Positions 11,027 through 22,349 of a stretch of DNA of 64,000 nt are shown here, piece after piece. Below the pieces are notes generated by a model. The model searched no databases. It worked only from the letters and a program-made list of their open reading frames with translations, and was not told the origin of the DNA. A program made the translations under genes and the position numbers. Origin of the DNA: Chondrus crispus (lineage: Eukaryota; Rhodophyta; Florideophyceae; Gigartinales; Gigartinaceae); the NCBI RefSeq assembly GCF_000350225.1, contig NW_005179185.1, forward strand, positions 1 through 64,000, written 5' to 3'. Positions within the stretch are counted from its first letter, which is position 1. Each line of letters begins with the position of its first letter.

Positions 11027-11164
11027 TGCGAGAAACGATTGACTATCTCGACCGTCGTTCGTTGCGCAGCTGCTCCCGCTGATACGGCGGCGGCTGTTTG
11101 TTTTCAGCGGGAGCATACAGCGGCGGGGGCATTACAGTGTGATCAGACTGATACAGGTCCGTAA
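11027..11164. repeat. A1 terminal repeat of the DIRS/PAT element
   Basis: 138 bp, identical to 6626-6763. It contains an imperfect hairpin formed by TGCTCCCGCTGA and TTTTCAGCGGGAGCA. It forms the start of the element in the coding sense. Confidence 0.85.
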
Positions 11165-11493
11165 ACATCAATCATTGGTTAACTCGGAACAAAGATGTCT
11201 ACTTACAGTACTGCTTGCATATCAAAACGTAACACCATTCAATCCCATTTGTAAGAGCATCCCGACCGGTGAGTGTAAAGTGCCAAGTTTTTGAGGAACT
11301 TGGCGAGCTTTGATTGGCTACTCATTATTTTACACCTTTGTTTTCTTCAAAAAAACAAAAACAGTCGGAAAAGACTTTGCCGAGAACCGCATTGACCTGC
11401 AGGTCAGTTGAAGTTGAAGTTCAACGGTTGAACTTTTGAACTTGAACCGTTCAAGTTCAACCGTTGGACTTCAACCCCACCGGCAAAAAAACT

Positions 11494-11597
11494 GTACCCT
11501 CGTACTGGTCAACATACGTTGATACTATCAACGTATGTTGACCAGTACGAGGGTACTCATTACAAAGGCGTATCAACTTGATACGCCTTTGTAATGA
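11494..11597. repeat. Two abutting perfect palindromes
   Basis: A perfect 31-bp arm palindrome with a 1-nt spacer (11494-11556; left arm begins GTACCCTCGTACTGG) is directly followed, with no base between, by a 20-bp arm palindrome with a 1-nt spacer (11557-11597; left arm TCATTACAAAGGCGTATCAA). Both would extrude as cruciforms or fold as RNA hairpins. The same long-plus-short abutting arrangement recurs in the unrelated TIR at 46900-46973. Confidence 0.95.
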
Positions 11598-11886
11598 TAA
11601 CCATACATGCACACACGTGCACACGTAGTACACGGCTCACAACGCGCACGGACGACGGCGCTAGGCCGCTAGCCTTAAGAGAATGAGTGAGAAAGAGGAA
11701 AGTAAAGCGGAGTTATCGTCTCGTCACCACAGCCTTCACGACCTCCACAGAGTACCATTGGTCCTTTCGAAAGACGTAAAGCTTAGGGTGGCTGCCAGAG
11801 AAACCTTTAAATTTAGTGCTGACATGTTGAGGAGTGGGGGGAGTGGTGGTGGAAAGGCTTTAACCTCACCACACTTTTTAACTAAC

Positions 11887-12196
11887 TGTAAGGGCGATTT
11901 GGGGTACTGTACAGGGTACAGTACCCAGGAGTGGCCCCAGGACCAAAGCCTTCAAAAGGTGATTTTATTGGTCTACGTGTACGCCAGGTGTACACGTGGA
12001 CAATCTCCCTTTGAAAAGCGGCGGTCCTGGGAAGTGGAAGATGTTGGCGGCCCCTCTATAAGAGAAAGGGGCGCGCTGCGACACCCCGCGACAAGGGGAG
12101 AACACAACAACACCCAGACCGACCCCCCCTCTTGAAATAAACATCTCGCTTTTCTCTCTCCCCTACGCGCGCAGCCCCCCTTTTTAGCTGTCAACA
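11887..12196 (+). repeat. 5' LTR of Gypsy copy 1 (310 bp)
   Basis: TG...CA ends. Near its start is an 11-bp arm hairpin (GGGTACTGTAC, loop AGG, GTACAGTACCC), then an ACGTGTAC inverted repeat, a TATA box at 12057-12062 (CTATAAGAG) and a polyadenylation signal AATAAA at 12136-12141. The LTR's last base is the A of the Gag ATG at 12196, so the primer site (TGGTACTCTTGTGG) lies inside the coding sequence. Confidence 0.88.
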
Positions 12197-15100
12197 TGGT
12201 ACTCTTGTGGAGGGGTGGCAAAGAAGACGGCTCCCTGTCACAGTTTGACGGGTCGAAGCCGGCCGATGTTCACAAGTTCTTCTTCGTCTTCGAGAATGTT
12301 GCCACCTCTCGCAAGTCGGACGAAGAAAGGGCATCTGAACTCCTTTGCTACCTGGAGGGAGATGCCTTCGAGTTCTTTTATCAAGCCTTTGTCAAGAACG
12401 GATATATCAGTGCAGATGGCTCCGACTACCAGAAGGTCAAGAAGGCCTTGGTCGAGCGGTTCGCCTTGGTTGAATCACCTGAAGATATGATTCGGGATGC
12501 GATGGCCGCTCGCCTTTCTTTCGGGGATCTCAGTGGGTCCCTTCGAAACTCAGACCGTCTCTACGAGAAGGCGGGATTCAACGACGAAGCGAAGTTCGGA
12601 CTGCTTCGCAACGCCGTGATAGAACATCTCGAGTTGGCCCAGTTTGCCATCTATCGAGGTGCGAAGACCTACAAGGCCCTATTCGACGCAATCATGGACT
12701 TGTGGTCTGGTCGCTGCGCCTTTCAGGCGGCGGCGAACTCCTTGAGCAATTCGCACTACCAGGGGTCAGAGAGCTCGCAAGTTATGTATGAGCCGAGAGG
12801 GCAAGGTGGGTCAAAAAGGGTCATGATGCGTTCAAAAGCTCCCTGGTCTCCACTCGAGACGAAGGTTGACGCTTTAGCTGATCGACTAGCCGATATTTCC
12901 CTTATTATCAAGAAGAATCAGTCGAGGGATGACCCAACAGCATTCCGCCCCGCCCACGATCGTACTTGTTCTTATTGCAAACGACCGGGTCATGGCGCTA
13001 ATAGATGCGATGCGAATCCGCATAGGGACACGAAATGCCCTCGCTGCGGAAAATTTGGTCATTCAGAGACAAGCTGTTGGGCTAGAATTGGCCCACAGAG
13101 GGGAGGTAGCAGTGCCTACCCTCCTAAGAAGGCCCAGACGGATATTGCCGTGTCGGGTACACGGACGGGCTCCGCAGGAAACCAAGTGAGTGTTGTGACG
13201 CACGAAGACCTCCCTCCTGACGAGAAGTTAGTGGCATCAGTCAAGAGAAACGCCGAAGGAGAGCCGGTGGCCAAGACGCGAAAGGATGGTGGCGGCGAGC
13301 CAATCCCGTCCCTTCTGAACCCGCGTAAGTACTGGACTCCGAACCACATGAGGAAACCTCCTAAGCCCGGCCGTCGAACAAGAAAGAAGAGGATAAGTAA
13401 GAAGAACGCCGTCCAAGAGCACTCGGGGAAGTACGATGTGGTTTCTTCCCTCGCGAACGCCCCCTCTGGTTTGACATTCGGTCAACTGATTCGAGGGGAT
13501 GGCGACGAGGCTAAGAAAGAGATCCGTCGTTTGTTCAACAGTCGCCCTAGACGCCCCGTAGCTGCTTCGATTGGTACTTTGCCGAAACGTCTGAAAGTGG
13601 TTTGGTACAAGTCTACGGGACACAAATGAGAGCGTTGTTAGACTCAGGAGCTATCCCTAACGTTATGAATGCGTCTGTGGCATTGAAGCTCTCTCTGTCT
13701 CCAAAGCCAACCTCGACGAAGATTACGGTCGCCAATGGACAAAAGACAACCTGCTTAGGTTCCATCGAGGAAGTTCCTGTCACGTTCAATGGTGCTGTTA
13801 CTTCACTCAACTTCTTGGTTGTTGAAGGATCCCCAGTTGATATCTTAATCGGGTATCCAACTCTCGAAGAACTTCAAGCCTGCATCGATCTAGGTCACCA
13901 GTCTGTTAGAATGTTGGTCGGAAACAAAACCGTGAAAATGAGTCTGGAGTTTGATCAAGTAAGTCCTATCGTCGCGGATTCGGAGACTGATAGTGAGGAC
14001 TTCACTTCTGATGTCGAGTCATTCGCCTCAGAAAATTCGTCGGAAGAAGAGACCTATGTTGTCGCCATCCTCGGCGATGAACCTTTCGAGCTAGACTTAA
14101 CTCTGGACGGAGCGATCGGAGAAGATGAGGAAATAGAATCACCTGATTCGAATGTCATCAACAAGGCCGTGAAAATGCTTCGGGAAAAACTTGTGCATCT
14201 TGACAATGAAGCTCAAGCAGTCATCGAGACCGCCCTGATGGGTAAGAGTATCGTTGCTACATCCCTTGACGACCTTCGGCCTGCTGAAGTCCCAATCAAG
14301 CACCATTTCGAGTTAGATGATACTGATCCGATCTATCACTCTGCGAGGAGAATGGCTCCCTTGCATAACGAAATCGTTCGGAAAGAGCTGGACAAAATGC
14401 TGGAAGCAGGAATCATCAAGCCTTCCAGCGCCGCATGGTCCTTTCCGGTCGTCATCGTATCCAGAAAAGACGGGAATCCACGCTTCTGTGTTGATTACCG
14501 TTCTCTGAACCATAAGATGAAAGCAGACAGATGGCCTTTGCAGAAAATAGAAGAGATATTTGATGACTTGGAAGAAAGTGCGTACTTCACTTCTCTGGAT
14601 TTGTTCAGTGGTTACTGGCAAATTCGGGTGGCACAACAATGCAAAGAAATGACTACTTTCGTCTGTCGCTACGGGACGTATAAGTTCGAAGTCATGCCCT
14701 TTGGATTGATGAATGCACCTTCGACATTTCAGAGAATGATGGATACAATCTTTGGCGGAGTGCGGTTTGTGCGTGTGTACTTCGATGACGTTGTGGTGTT
14801 CTCTAAGACTATAGAAGAACATCTTCGCCACCTGCAGCATGTATTTGATGTGCTTGACGAGGCTGGTCTTAAGCTTAAGCTGACAAAGTGTAGCTTCGCC
14901 CAGGCGAAGATCAAGTTGCTCGGTCATGTTGTCGACAAAGGCGGGATTGCCGTTGACTCGAGCAAGGTCGAAGTGATTCGGAATGCACCGATCCCGACCA
15001 CTACGACTGAACTTAGGAGCTTTCTGGGGTTAGCAAGCTACTACCGTCGTTTCATCTGCAAGTTTGCGGACATTGCTGCAGTACTCCATGCGGCTACATC

Positions 15101-16868
15101 CAGAAACGGCAGATTGAAATGGACCGGAGAAATGCAAGAAGCCTTTGATGAACTACGCATAAAGTTAACTTCTCCGCCAGTCTTGGCTTACCCAGACCTC
15201 GAGAAGCCCTTCGTCGTTGAGACGGATGCGTCATCGGCCTCCGTCGGGGCTGTGTTGGCTCAAAAGAAGGAAGATGGGAAAATACACCCCATCCAGTACG
15301 CAAGCCGTACTATGAATACATCTGAGCGCAAGTACTCCGCTTGTGAGCGTGAGGCGCTTGCGTTCATCTTTGCTTTGAAGAAATTTCGTGTTTACGTGCT
15401 TTCGTCTACACCTTTCAAGTTGGTTACGGACCACCAGGCTCTTAGTTACGCCTTTCGCAAGAAAGACATCCACGGTCGTTTGGCTCGTTGGCAAGACTTC
15501 TTAGCCGAGTACGACTTCACCGTGGAATATCGTCGTGGATCCGCAAATAGTGCAGCCCATTACCTTTCTCGCATTCAGCCCAAGAACGGCGACAACCCAA
15601 CTTGCCAGGAAGAGGGAGACCTTGCCCTCGCTATCACGACCCCGATCTACTCTCCAGAAGATCTAGAAGAGTCTTGCCAAGATATCATGTCCTATCTGCA
15701 AGGCGAAATACCGGTTGGGTTGGATGATTACAGGAAGTCTCCCATGAAGAATAATGCGAAGAACTTTCTAGTGTGGGAGTCGAAGTTGTTCCGCCGCACC
15801 ATTCATGGTCTTCGTGTTGTTGCCCCAATTTCCGATCGCGAAAAGGTACTGAAGGGTTTCCATGACGACATTGGTCATTGGGACTTGAAGACCACTCGTC
15901 AATTTGTCACGGAAAGGTACTGGTGGCCGACCGTTGGTATGGACGTGGGAGACTACGTGAAGAGTTGTGACGGGTGTCAGAAGGCACGTCCGATTCCCAG
16001 GTATAAGACAACTTTGCGCCTTCCCATCACCAGCTTGTTTGATATTTTCTCTATTGACTTTTCTGGACCCTTCCCTGTCACTTCGTCTGGAAATCGCTTC
16101 GTGTTGGTTGCGGTCGAACACCTCACAGGATGGCCAATTGCTCTATCCACTGCTGATAGTACTGCTCAAGTGGTTCTCGACTTCCTCAAGAGAGAAATCA
16201 TGTACTCATTCGGCCCTCCGAGAACCATTGTCTCTGACAATGCTACCTGCTTCACAGCCTCGGCCGTTTCTAGCTTCATGGCTCGACACGGTATCACTTG
16301 GCGCACCGTTCTCGCCTACGCTCCCATGTCTAACGGTAGAGCAGAGAGAATGGTTGGAACTTTGAAGGCTGCCGTCCGTAAGACAGTTCTTGGAACTGGA
16401 ATGGAGTGGGACAAAGCACTCACCCAGGTCCTATATGGATATCGCCGACGTACCATGAAGAACGTCGTGTCGCCCTTCGAATTAATGTATGGGGTCCCGC
16501 CTCGGTTGGATTCCAACGCAGAGACAGGTGCAAGCCTAGTCGTCTTTTCCTTAGACCATCATCGTCGTTTGGAGTTTCTGACTGGATCTGTCCCACGAGC
16601 AGTTCGCTCAGGGGCCTCTGTGGAAAAGAGGCTCGTAGCGTCGTCGTCTCACTTCTTCGAAGTGGGAGACAAAGTTCTTGTCGCTCGGGGAACGTCATTC
16701 GGTGGTACGAAATGGCCCGCGTTCGTTTCCAAATTCTACGGCCCGTGCCGGATCTTGGAAGTTCACCACCCGCGATATGTGCTAGAGTCGCAGCACGGCA
16801 GAGTATCCAGGAAGCCTATTCATGCTCGCCGACTCGTCCTATATCGTGAAAGGAAGTTCGAAGCCTAA
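12196..16868 (+). CDS. Gypsy copy 1 Gag-Pol region
   Basis: Gag ends with two zinc knuckles, CSYCKRPGHGANRC and CPRCGKFGHSETSC. The protease shows MRALLDSGAIPN. RT shows FCVDYRSLN, YFTSLDLFSGYW, MPFGLMNAPSTFQR and an FDDVVVFS box. RNase H has VVETDASSASVGAVLAQ. Integrase has the HHCC zinc region (SCDGCQKARP) and a DDE core (IDFSGPFPV, IVSDNATCF, MSNGRAERM). No chromodomain is evident at the C-terminus. The order PR-RT-RH-IN gives Ty3/Gypsy. In this family Gag and Pol appear to share one frame (compare copy 2). Fossil copy with about one break. Confidence 0.9.
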
Positions 16869-16984
16869 GTCCTTTGTTAAAGCCTAAGGCTAAGTCTTAG
16901 GCATAAAATCGTTTAATGCATGTAGAGAATAGATGCAATTGCTATCATGAAACCCGTATAGGCAAGAAAGAGAAAAGAGGGTGG

Positions 16985-18214
16985 CTATTTCGACTTATTG
17001 CTTTCAGCTTTCAGCTTGCGACGTTTGCGACGCTTAGTGGAAGCGCTAAGCGCTCTTGTGGTGGAAGCACGGACAAGACAGACCTTTCGCATTTCACGAA
17101 TTTCGAGCAGACTAACTCCATCACCAAGACAGAGTTTCAAAGCTTGAAGGGAGAAGGGCATGGGGTACGGTTCCATACAATCCATGATGATGTGATCCTT
17201 TGAAGATACGCACACCGTATGCAACTTGTTTGAACTCCTCTCAAGCGTGACAACAAACACTCCCGACTCGACATCAAGAAGTTTGCCTATCGTTGGGACC
17301 GATCCGAAGGTGTGCTCCAGAACTACTTCCTCTCGTTTGAGATGCTTGTTGGCATCTCTCAGACCACGAATACGTCGTGGAAGACTCCCCTGCTGCACGA
17401 ACGACTTCGCATTCTCCTTGAAGTGCTACCAATACGAATCGGCGAGCTGTGGCGCGCCGAGAACACACAACGAGTTGCAAACGGCAGCTGGGATGCATAG
17501 ATCAGTTCGATCTTGATAGGGAGTAGCACCAAGGTTGTGGATATGGAAAGAAGACGCCAAAGAGCTCTCTGAGCGAGCACCGGAAGTGGACATTGCCAAC
17601 CAGCGCCCTGGATACTTCTGGCACCACTCATCAATGAGAAGGTAAGCTGACACACGGTCTCTGCCGTTCGTGTAGAACTTGTCGTTCTGGATCTGGTGGC
17701 CCGAAGATTTGTTCCCACCACAGACTTGTAGGGTATACAGCAGAATGGGGTGCTTCGACTTATCGCATGCGTCGATGGCGACGTACTTATTTGCGAGTCT
17801 ATCGTAGCAGATAAACTCAATATTCCAAGCATCATCCTCCACGTGATCATAAGCACGCTTATCGTCAATCGATCCAGTCAGCCCGACTCGGGAAAACTCA
17901 TCTACCGAGACCCCGTGCTTTCCTCGCGCACTTAAGTGGATGACCACATGTCGACCGAAAAGGCGGAGCATTTTCGTCAAATCCAAGTCATACCGTGTCA
18001 GATTCGGTCCCACCAAAACATGGTACGGAAAACGAGGCGAAGCTTTTTCATTCTTCGACACCTTCATTACGTCCGTTCTTTGCGACAATAGCCACAATAT
18101 CCTCTCACGAGCGTTGTGCTCTTCAACGGATACTCTCGCCGCCTTCGACGCGATATTTTTACGGGGCGCCTTGCCGCCAGTACTGCGGCGCGCCGTCTGC
18201 TTGGTTTTCGCCAT
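16985..18214 (-). pseudogene. Antisense accessory gene of Gypsy copy 1: H3-tail/C-H-D protein
   Basis: Opposite in direction to Gag-Pol and lying between integrase and the 3' LTR. From the ATG at 18214 the protein starts MAKTKQTARRSTGGKAPRKN, a near copy of the histone H3 tail. It then continues with the same central and peptidase-like domains as copy 2 (57563-58867), including GARSESSLASSFHIHN, the Cys region DLCIPAAVCNSL and the region GVFVVTLE. This copy is broken (about one break). Presence in both copies at the same place shows it is part of the element and not a chance frame. Confidence 0.8.
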
Positions 18215-18623
18215 CCTCGTCAGATCAGGTTTCTTGCAAGGGGCAGACTCGAGGATTAAAACCTCACCTGAGTACTGCCACACAAGCAATCAGCGATCTC
18301 TGAGAATAGAGGCAATTAGAACCTGACGCGGTGACAGGTTCTTCAAGAAAAAACGCAGGAACACCGAAGTTAGTTGTGTGAAAAGTAGAGAAGGTGGGTA
18401 GGTTAATGATAGAAGTGATAGCTTACAGTGATGATGACCTGTACACGTGTATACGTGGAGTGATTGGGGGATTGGTGTCGATGGTGACACTAAATTGTGT
18501 CAGTTGGATCGTCAAGGTCGAGCGCCGGTTCCCTGACTCAAGCCGAGCACCAGGAGCAAAGGAGCGGCCAGCGGTCAGTATATATGTTGCCCCTGCCCGG
18601 GTGCGGGGCTGGGGAGGGGGTCG

Positions 18624-18956
18624 TGTGGGGGAGATTTGGGGTACTGTACAGGGTACAGTACCCAGGAGTGGCCCCAGGACCAAAGCCTTCAAAAGGTGAT
18701 TTTATTGGTCTACGTGTACGCCAGGTGTACACGTGGACAATCTCCCTTTGAAGGGCGGCGGTCCTGGGAAGTGGAAGATGTTGGCGGCCACTCTATAAGA
18801 GAAAGGGGCGCGCCGCAACACCCCGCGACAAGGAGAACGAAACAACAACACGCCGGACTGACTCCGGCTCTTGCAATAAACTTCACGCTTCTGAAAAATA
18901 AACTTTTCTCTCTCCCCTACGCGCGCGGCCTTTCTCCCCCCTTTTCGCCGCCAACA
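18624..18956 (+). repeat. 3' LTR of Gypsy copy 1 (333 bp)
   Basis: Begins TGTGGGGGAGATTTGGGG and ends CCGCCAACA. Its first ~200 bp match the other LTRs closely, but the last ~130 bp differ by many substitutions and length changes. It contains a second AATAAA-like block (AAAATAAACTTT). Confidence 0.85.
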
Positions 18957-19182
18957 CTAACTTTAGTCTTCGCGGGAAAAAGGAATTTGAACCAATCAGT
19001 GTTCGCTATCTCAAATAGATAGTTTTAAATTTTCGTGCTATATTCTCAATGTTTACAACTCAAATCTATATCTATGTAAAAAATGCATCTTTTCGAACCG
19101 GTAGGGGTAGTGAAACGGGGTGAAAATATTAAAGTTGTAAAAGTCCTTTTTTACAACTTTAGCCTCACCGGTGGGGGTGCTC

Positions 19183-19946
19183 TAGGAGATTACAGAAGAC
19201 AGACATGATGAGCCGCCGAGGAAGTACAGGTACAGGTAAGTTACCCTTCGAAGGGTACCAGAACGGTACTGGAGTTAAAGCGGTACACTTTACAGAGAGG
19301 AGTAGGAGGGCCGAAGAGAAATTGACATACAGACGCCGTACGCAATAATGCCGCCCCATGCGGAAACCAAACAATCGGCACTATTCCAAAACGGCAATAT
19401 TCGATGACTGCATCACATCGATCTCCACACGCGTGTGATTATTGTTACGTCTGTCAACGTGGAACCGGTGGCCTCTACACCCAGTTACTGTATTTAATTG
19501 TGGGTTTACGCACGGCAGAATTCTGTAACTAAGAATGAGAAATAGAAAAACAGCAATGCAGAAATCGTATTCCTGAAAAATCATTGCAGAAAAATTTAAG
19601 GGACATTTGTGAATCTTGGGGTGACAGGTGCGGCTTTTGATGCCCCTGGGGAGGTGAAGTTCTAGCCCTGGGGGTGTTTTGGGAGCGACTACCCCAATTG
19701 AGGTGGCATTGAAGGGTGACGTTCCTCATTCATCCAATTCCGAGGGTGACGTCGCCCTAAGAAAACGACATGTTGAAACATGCCGATCTTTATCTGTGTC
19801 TATAGGGCGACATTGGATCGATTTCTGAGATTGATGTGATTTCAGTTGGAAATATAGGGTGACTTCATATGCGAAACACCGGTAACTTCTACCCACTCTA
19901 TCTACATACAATTACATACAGTATTTTCCATACCACGGAAGCATGT
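19183..19946. other. Non-coding; GGGTGAC motif cluster
   Basis: No gene. At 19618-19863 the motif GGGTGAC/GGGCGAC recurs at 30-110 bp spacing (for example 19618, 19714, 19744, 19857). This resembles a transposon subterminal region with repeated binding sites. A short block at 19500-19524 (GTGGGTTTACGCA then GCAGAATTCTG) recurs inverted at 33197-33219. Confidence 0.5.
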
Positions 19947-22349
19947 TTACCTAGTGTTTTCACCCCCATAAAGCTGTCTCAGTGCACAATCAGTAACAAT
20001 ATGCATCTCAGAACGACAAAGAGAGCAAGTATACTTCCTCTTTGATGGCGCAGGTCGGCGCTCATACCAGCTCTTCTTACGTTTTCCCGCGTTTTTCACT
20101 GGCCTCTCACGAGGAGGAGGGATAGCTTTGGGAATTTTTAAGTTCTGACCAAAGGCTACTAACCGTTTCGCTTGTTTGATAACTTTGTCGACAGAGTATT
20201 GCGCCGGCATTGAGTAACACAAGCTGTAGTAATTCTATTTCCATGCTTTTGTCAAATGTCACCACGCAACGTGCTTATACAAATTATTAGATCCGTACTT
20301 CTCACATATGACAGCCGTTCCGTGATAGCAAGGAAAACCGGAACCATCTCGTGAATGCATGCAGCATGAAGGGGGCGTGTTTGGCTCTGAACTCATGACT
20401 ACATGCCTCAAACGCGTTCCGTCCACCACGCTTCGTATCGTCGCCTCCATTTGCCCCGTTCCCTCTACAAACTTAACAGACTACTTATAAACTCTTGATC
20501 TCTGAATGAGTAGCGCAAGACGTTGTTCAATGTGAGGTGGTACGGGACTCTTGCAGTCCATCGCAGTTGCTTGCCGCTTCAAAAAGGGAGTTCGCTGTGT
20601 CGATACAACTTTCTCCAGCATCTTTTGCGGCTCCACTGTCCTGATGTGGTTTCGCAGGGCGGCGGACATACCACTTTCAGCTCCCTGAGATGTTGTGATT
20701 AGATCTTGCAACATCGAGCATGCTCTGTACAGCTCACTGTCACCAAACCTATTAAGGTAATCTGACATCTTCATCGGGAAGTCTTTTTTGGCTTCAATAA
20801 CCTCATCCCTGCTTGGGATTCGAAGCGCTTTATCGTACATGCGCACACCAACAACCTTTCCCCCACCCAGTGCTGTACCGAGATTTTTTCAGACATGCAG
20901 TGGGTCCAGAAACAACTTCGCGTGCCACAAGCACCGCTTGTACGCTGAGTCGATAGATTTCTCCTGGTCGACAATTGTCGTCCTCGTAGGTACATCAAAC
21001 CGTGGGATATCCGCGGCGGCAGCAAAAACTTTCTCCCACGTGTCCATTCCCTCAGCTCCCACGAAATGGGCGAACACCAAAGGGCAGAGTTGATGGTTAG
21101 TGTCGTATCCGAACACTTCAAATGTGGTTCCGTAAGAACGGCGGCCTAAACCCTCGCAATGAGCGGCATCCTCTGCGCATGTCATCCTGCCCTTTCTACA
21201 GAAAGCTTCTGCAACCATCGGGACGAAGAGGAACCCGCCATAATATTTACCCTCGTCCGCAATATCCGACACGTCCACATCCTCTTCCTTAAACCCGGTT
21301 TGTTGGGATCTTAGTTTTTCAGAGTATGAAAGTTTTTGCTGCTGTTTGTATATGAATCGTGCAGCCTTGATGCGCTGCGCCTTCATTTCCGTACCAGACA
21401 AGATGAAAATGTCCACCCTGTGCCCCAATTCCCTCAACAGATCAGAGTAACCTTCCAGGGCAGCCATGTCAACGGCTCGAGCAGCTGAGATGTATCTGTT
21501 CAGCTCGCGCCTCACAGCGCGAATGCGTGAGTTTGCTGGTTGTCGACGATAAATTGACTTGGCCCTTAAAATGGACGCTAGGACGCTGGTGGGCATGTCA
21601 GGGTTCAAGGCAAACTCATCACGAAGCGCCCGTGCGGCCTGATCAGTGGTATACGCCGGTCTAATTTGACAGTACTTTCTGTCGACTGACTGCCCATAGC
21701 ACTGGTTTTCGTGCTCTTGGAACCGATTCAACTTCCACAATCCCGATTTGGGTTGCCGATTAAAAGTGAGAGTTGCGGCACAATGCTTTCGTCGACAGTC
21801 CATGCGCACCATTTCGAAGTTTTTCACCACATTCACTCCCTCCGGCACACGCAAATTCGCAGTATATGCTCGAATGAGCTGCTCGCAGCGCCATGTTCCG
21901 GAAAGCTTAATCCCAACCTCAGGGGTATACGGGACGCATCTCCGGGGAACCCACGTCATCTCTGCTACTCTATCCGCCGCTATTTCCGCCATTGCCTTCC
22001 GCTGACTTCTCTTTTTTGACGCTCTCTTTTGTTCCGCTCGCCGTTTCTTCTGTTCGTCCTCAGACAAAGTTCTGAGGTCAACTGGCAACACCCTTTCAGC
22101 CGCAGCTGCTGCATCACAAGCTTCTCCATTGCTGCTGGTGTCTTCAGGCGTGACGGCTATGTACGCTCGGAAATCAAAGTCATAGTCGTCAATACATTCC
22201 GGGCGAGGGGAACGAAAGGAATCTACTTTATCTTCCATCGAACTTTCTTCTTCGGCATCAACATCCTCATCGTCCTCTTCTTCATCCAAGTTCACCCCGT
22301 CACCCCCCTCTCTATCCAAATCATCGTCAGGCGCCCCAACGAACTCCAC
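19947..22349 (-). pseudogene. Mutator-like (MULE) transposase
   Basis: Reading from 22349 down, an acidic N-terminal linker and a basic KKRSQRK region precede a WRKY/GCM-like zinc finger (CRRKHCAATL then HENQC). A helical region follows, then the DDE core of MULE transposases with GKYYGGFLFVPMVAEAF, YGTTFEVFGYDTNHQLCPLV, ADIPRFDVPTRTTIVDQEKS and HAKLFLDPLHV. Next come a helical insert, a SWIM finger (CCMHSRDGSGFPCYHGTAV) and a C-terminal zinc knuckle (CSLCRSEMHIVTDC). The frame never shifts over 2.4 kb but holds in-frame stops: TGA near 20889, TAA near 20481, TGA near 20259 and TAG about 30 bases further on. The J-domain frame upstream is in the same phase. Autonomous activity looks lost unless stops are bypassed. 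Confidence 0.85.

Larger units (their letters stand above)
6433..11164 (-). mobile_element. DIRS/PAT-type tyrosine-recombinase retrotransposon
   Basis: A minus-strand element encodes an acidic/RGG Gag-like protein, a DIRS-type reverse transcriptase with RNase H, and a tyrosine recombinase in place of a DDE integrase. The ends show split direct repeats. In element sense the order is A1 (11164-11027), coding region, B1 (6787-6760), A2 (6763-6626), a 165-bp spacer, then B2 (6460-6433). The two A repeats are identical over 138 bp, and the B repeats differ at one of 28 bases, so insertion is recent. No target duplication is seen, as expected for recombinase-mediated integration. It looks nearly whole, with about one break. 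Confidence 0.88.
11887..18956 (+). mobile_element. Ty3/Gypsy LTR retrotransposon, copy 1, with antisense H3-tail gene
   Basis: A plus-strand Gypsy element with LTRs at 11887-12196 and 18624-18956, flanked by a perfect 5-bp target duplication CTAAC (11882-11886 and 18957-18961). Gag-Pol lies at 12196-16868. An accessory gene on the opposite strand lies between integrase and the 3' LTR. A purine-rich GGGGCTGGGGAGGGGG precedes the 3' LTR. It inserted into the TIR element at 11255-19182. About two or three breaks are present. Its two LTRs differ more from each other than the 5' LTR differs from copy 2, so LTR divergence is a poor clock here. Confidence 0.93.
11255..19182. mobile_element. Non-autonomous TIR element split by Gypsy copy 1
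   Basis: The left end (GAGCATCCCGACCGGTGAGT at 11255) and the inverted right end (GAGCACCCCCACCGGTGAGG, ending at 19182) agree at about 22 of 27 bases. The flanks are TAA and TAG, a near-match to a 3-bp duplication as in PIF/Harbinger-like elements. Removing the inserted Gypsy element leaves about 850 bp with no coding capacity. The left part holds the double palindrome at 11494-11597. Superfamily assignment is inference. Confidence 0.5.
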
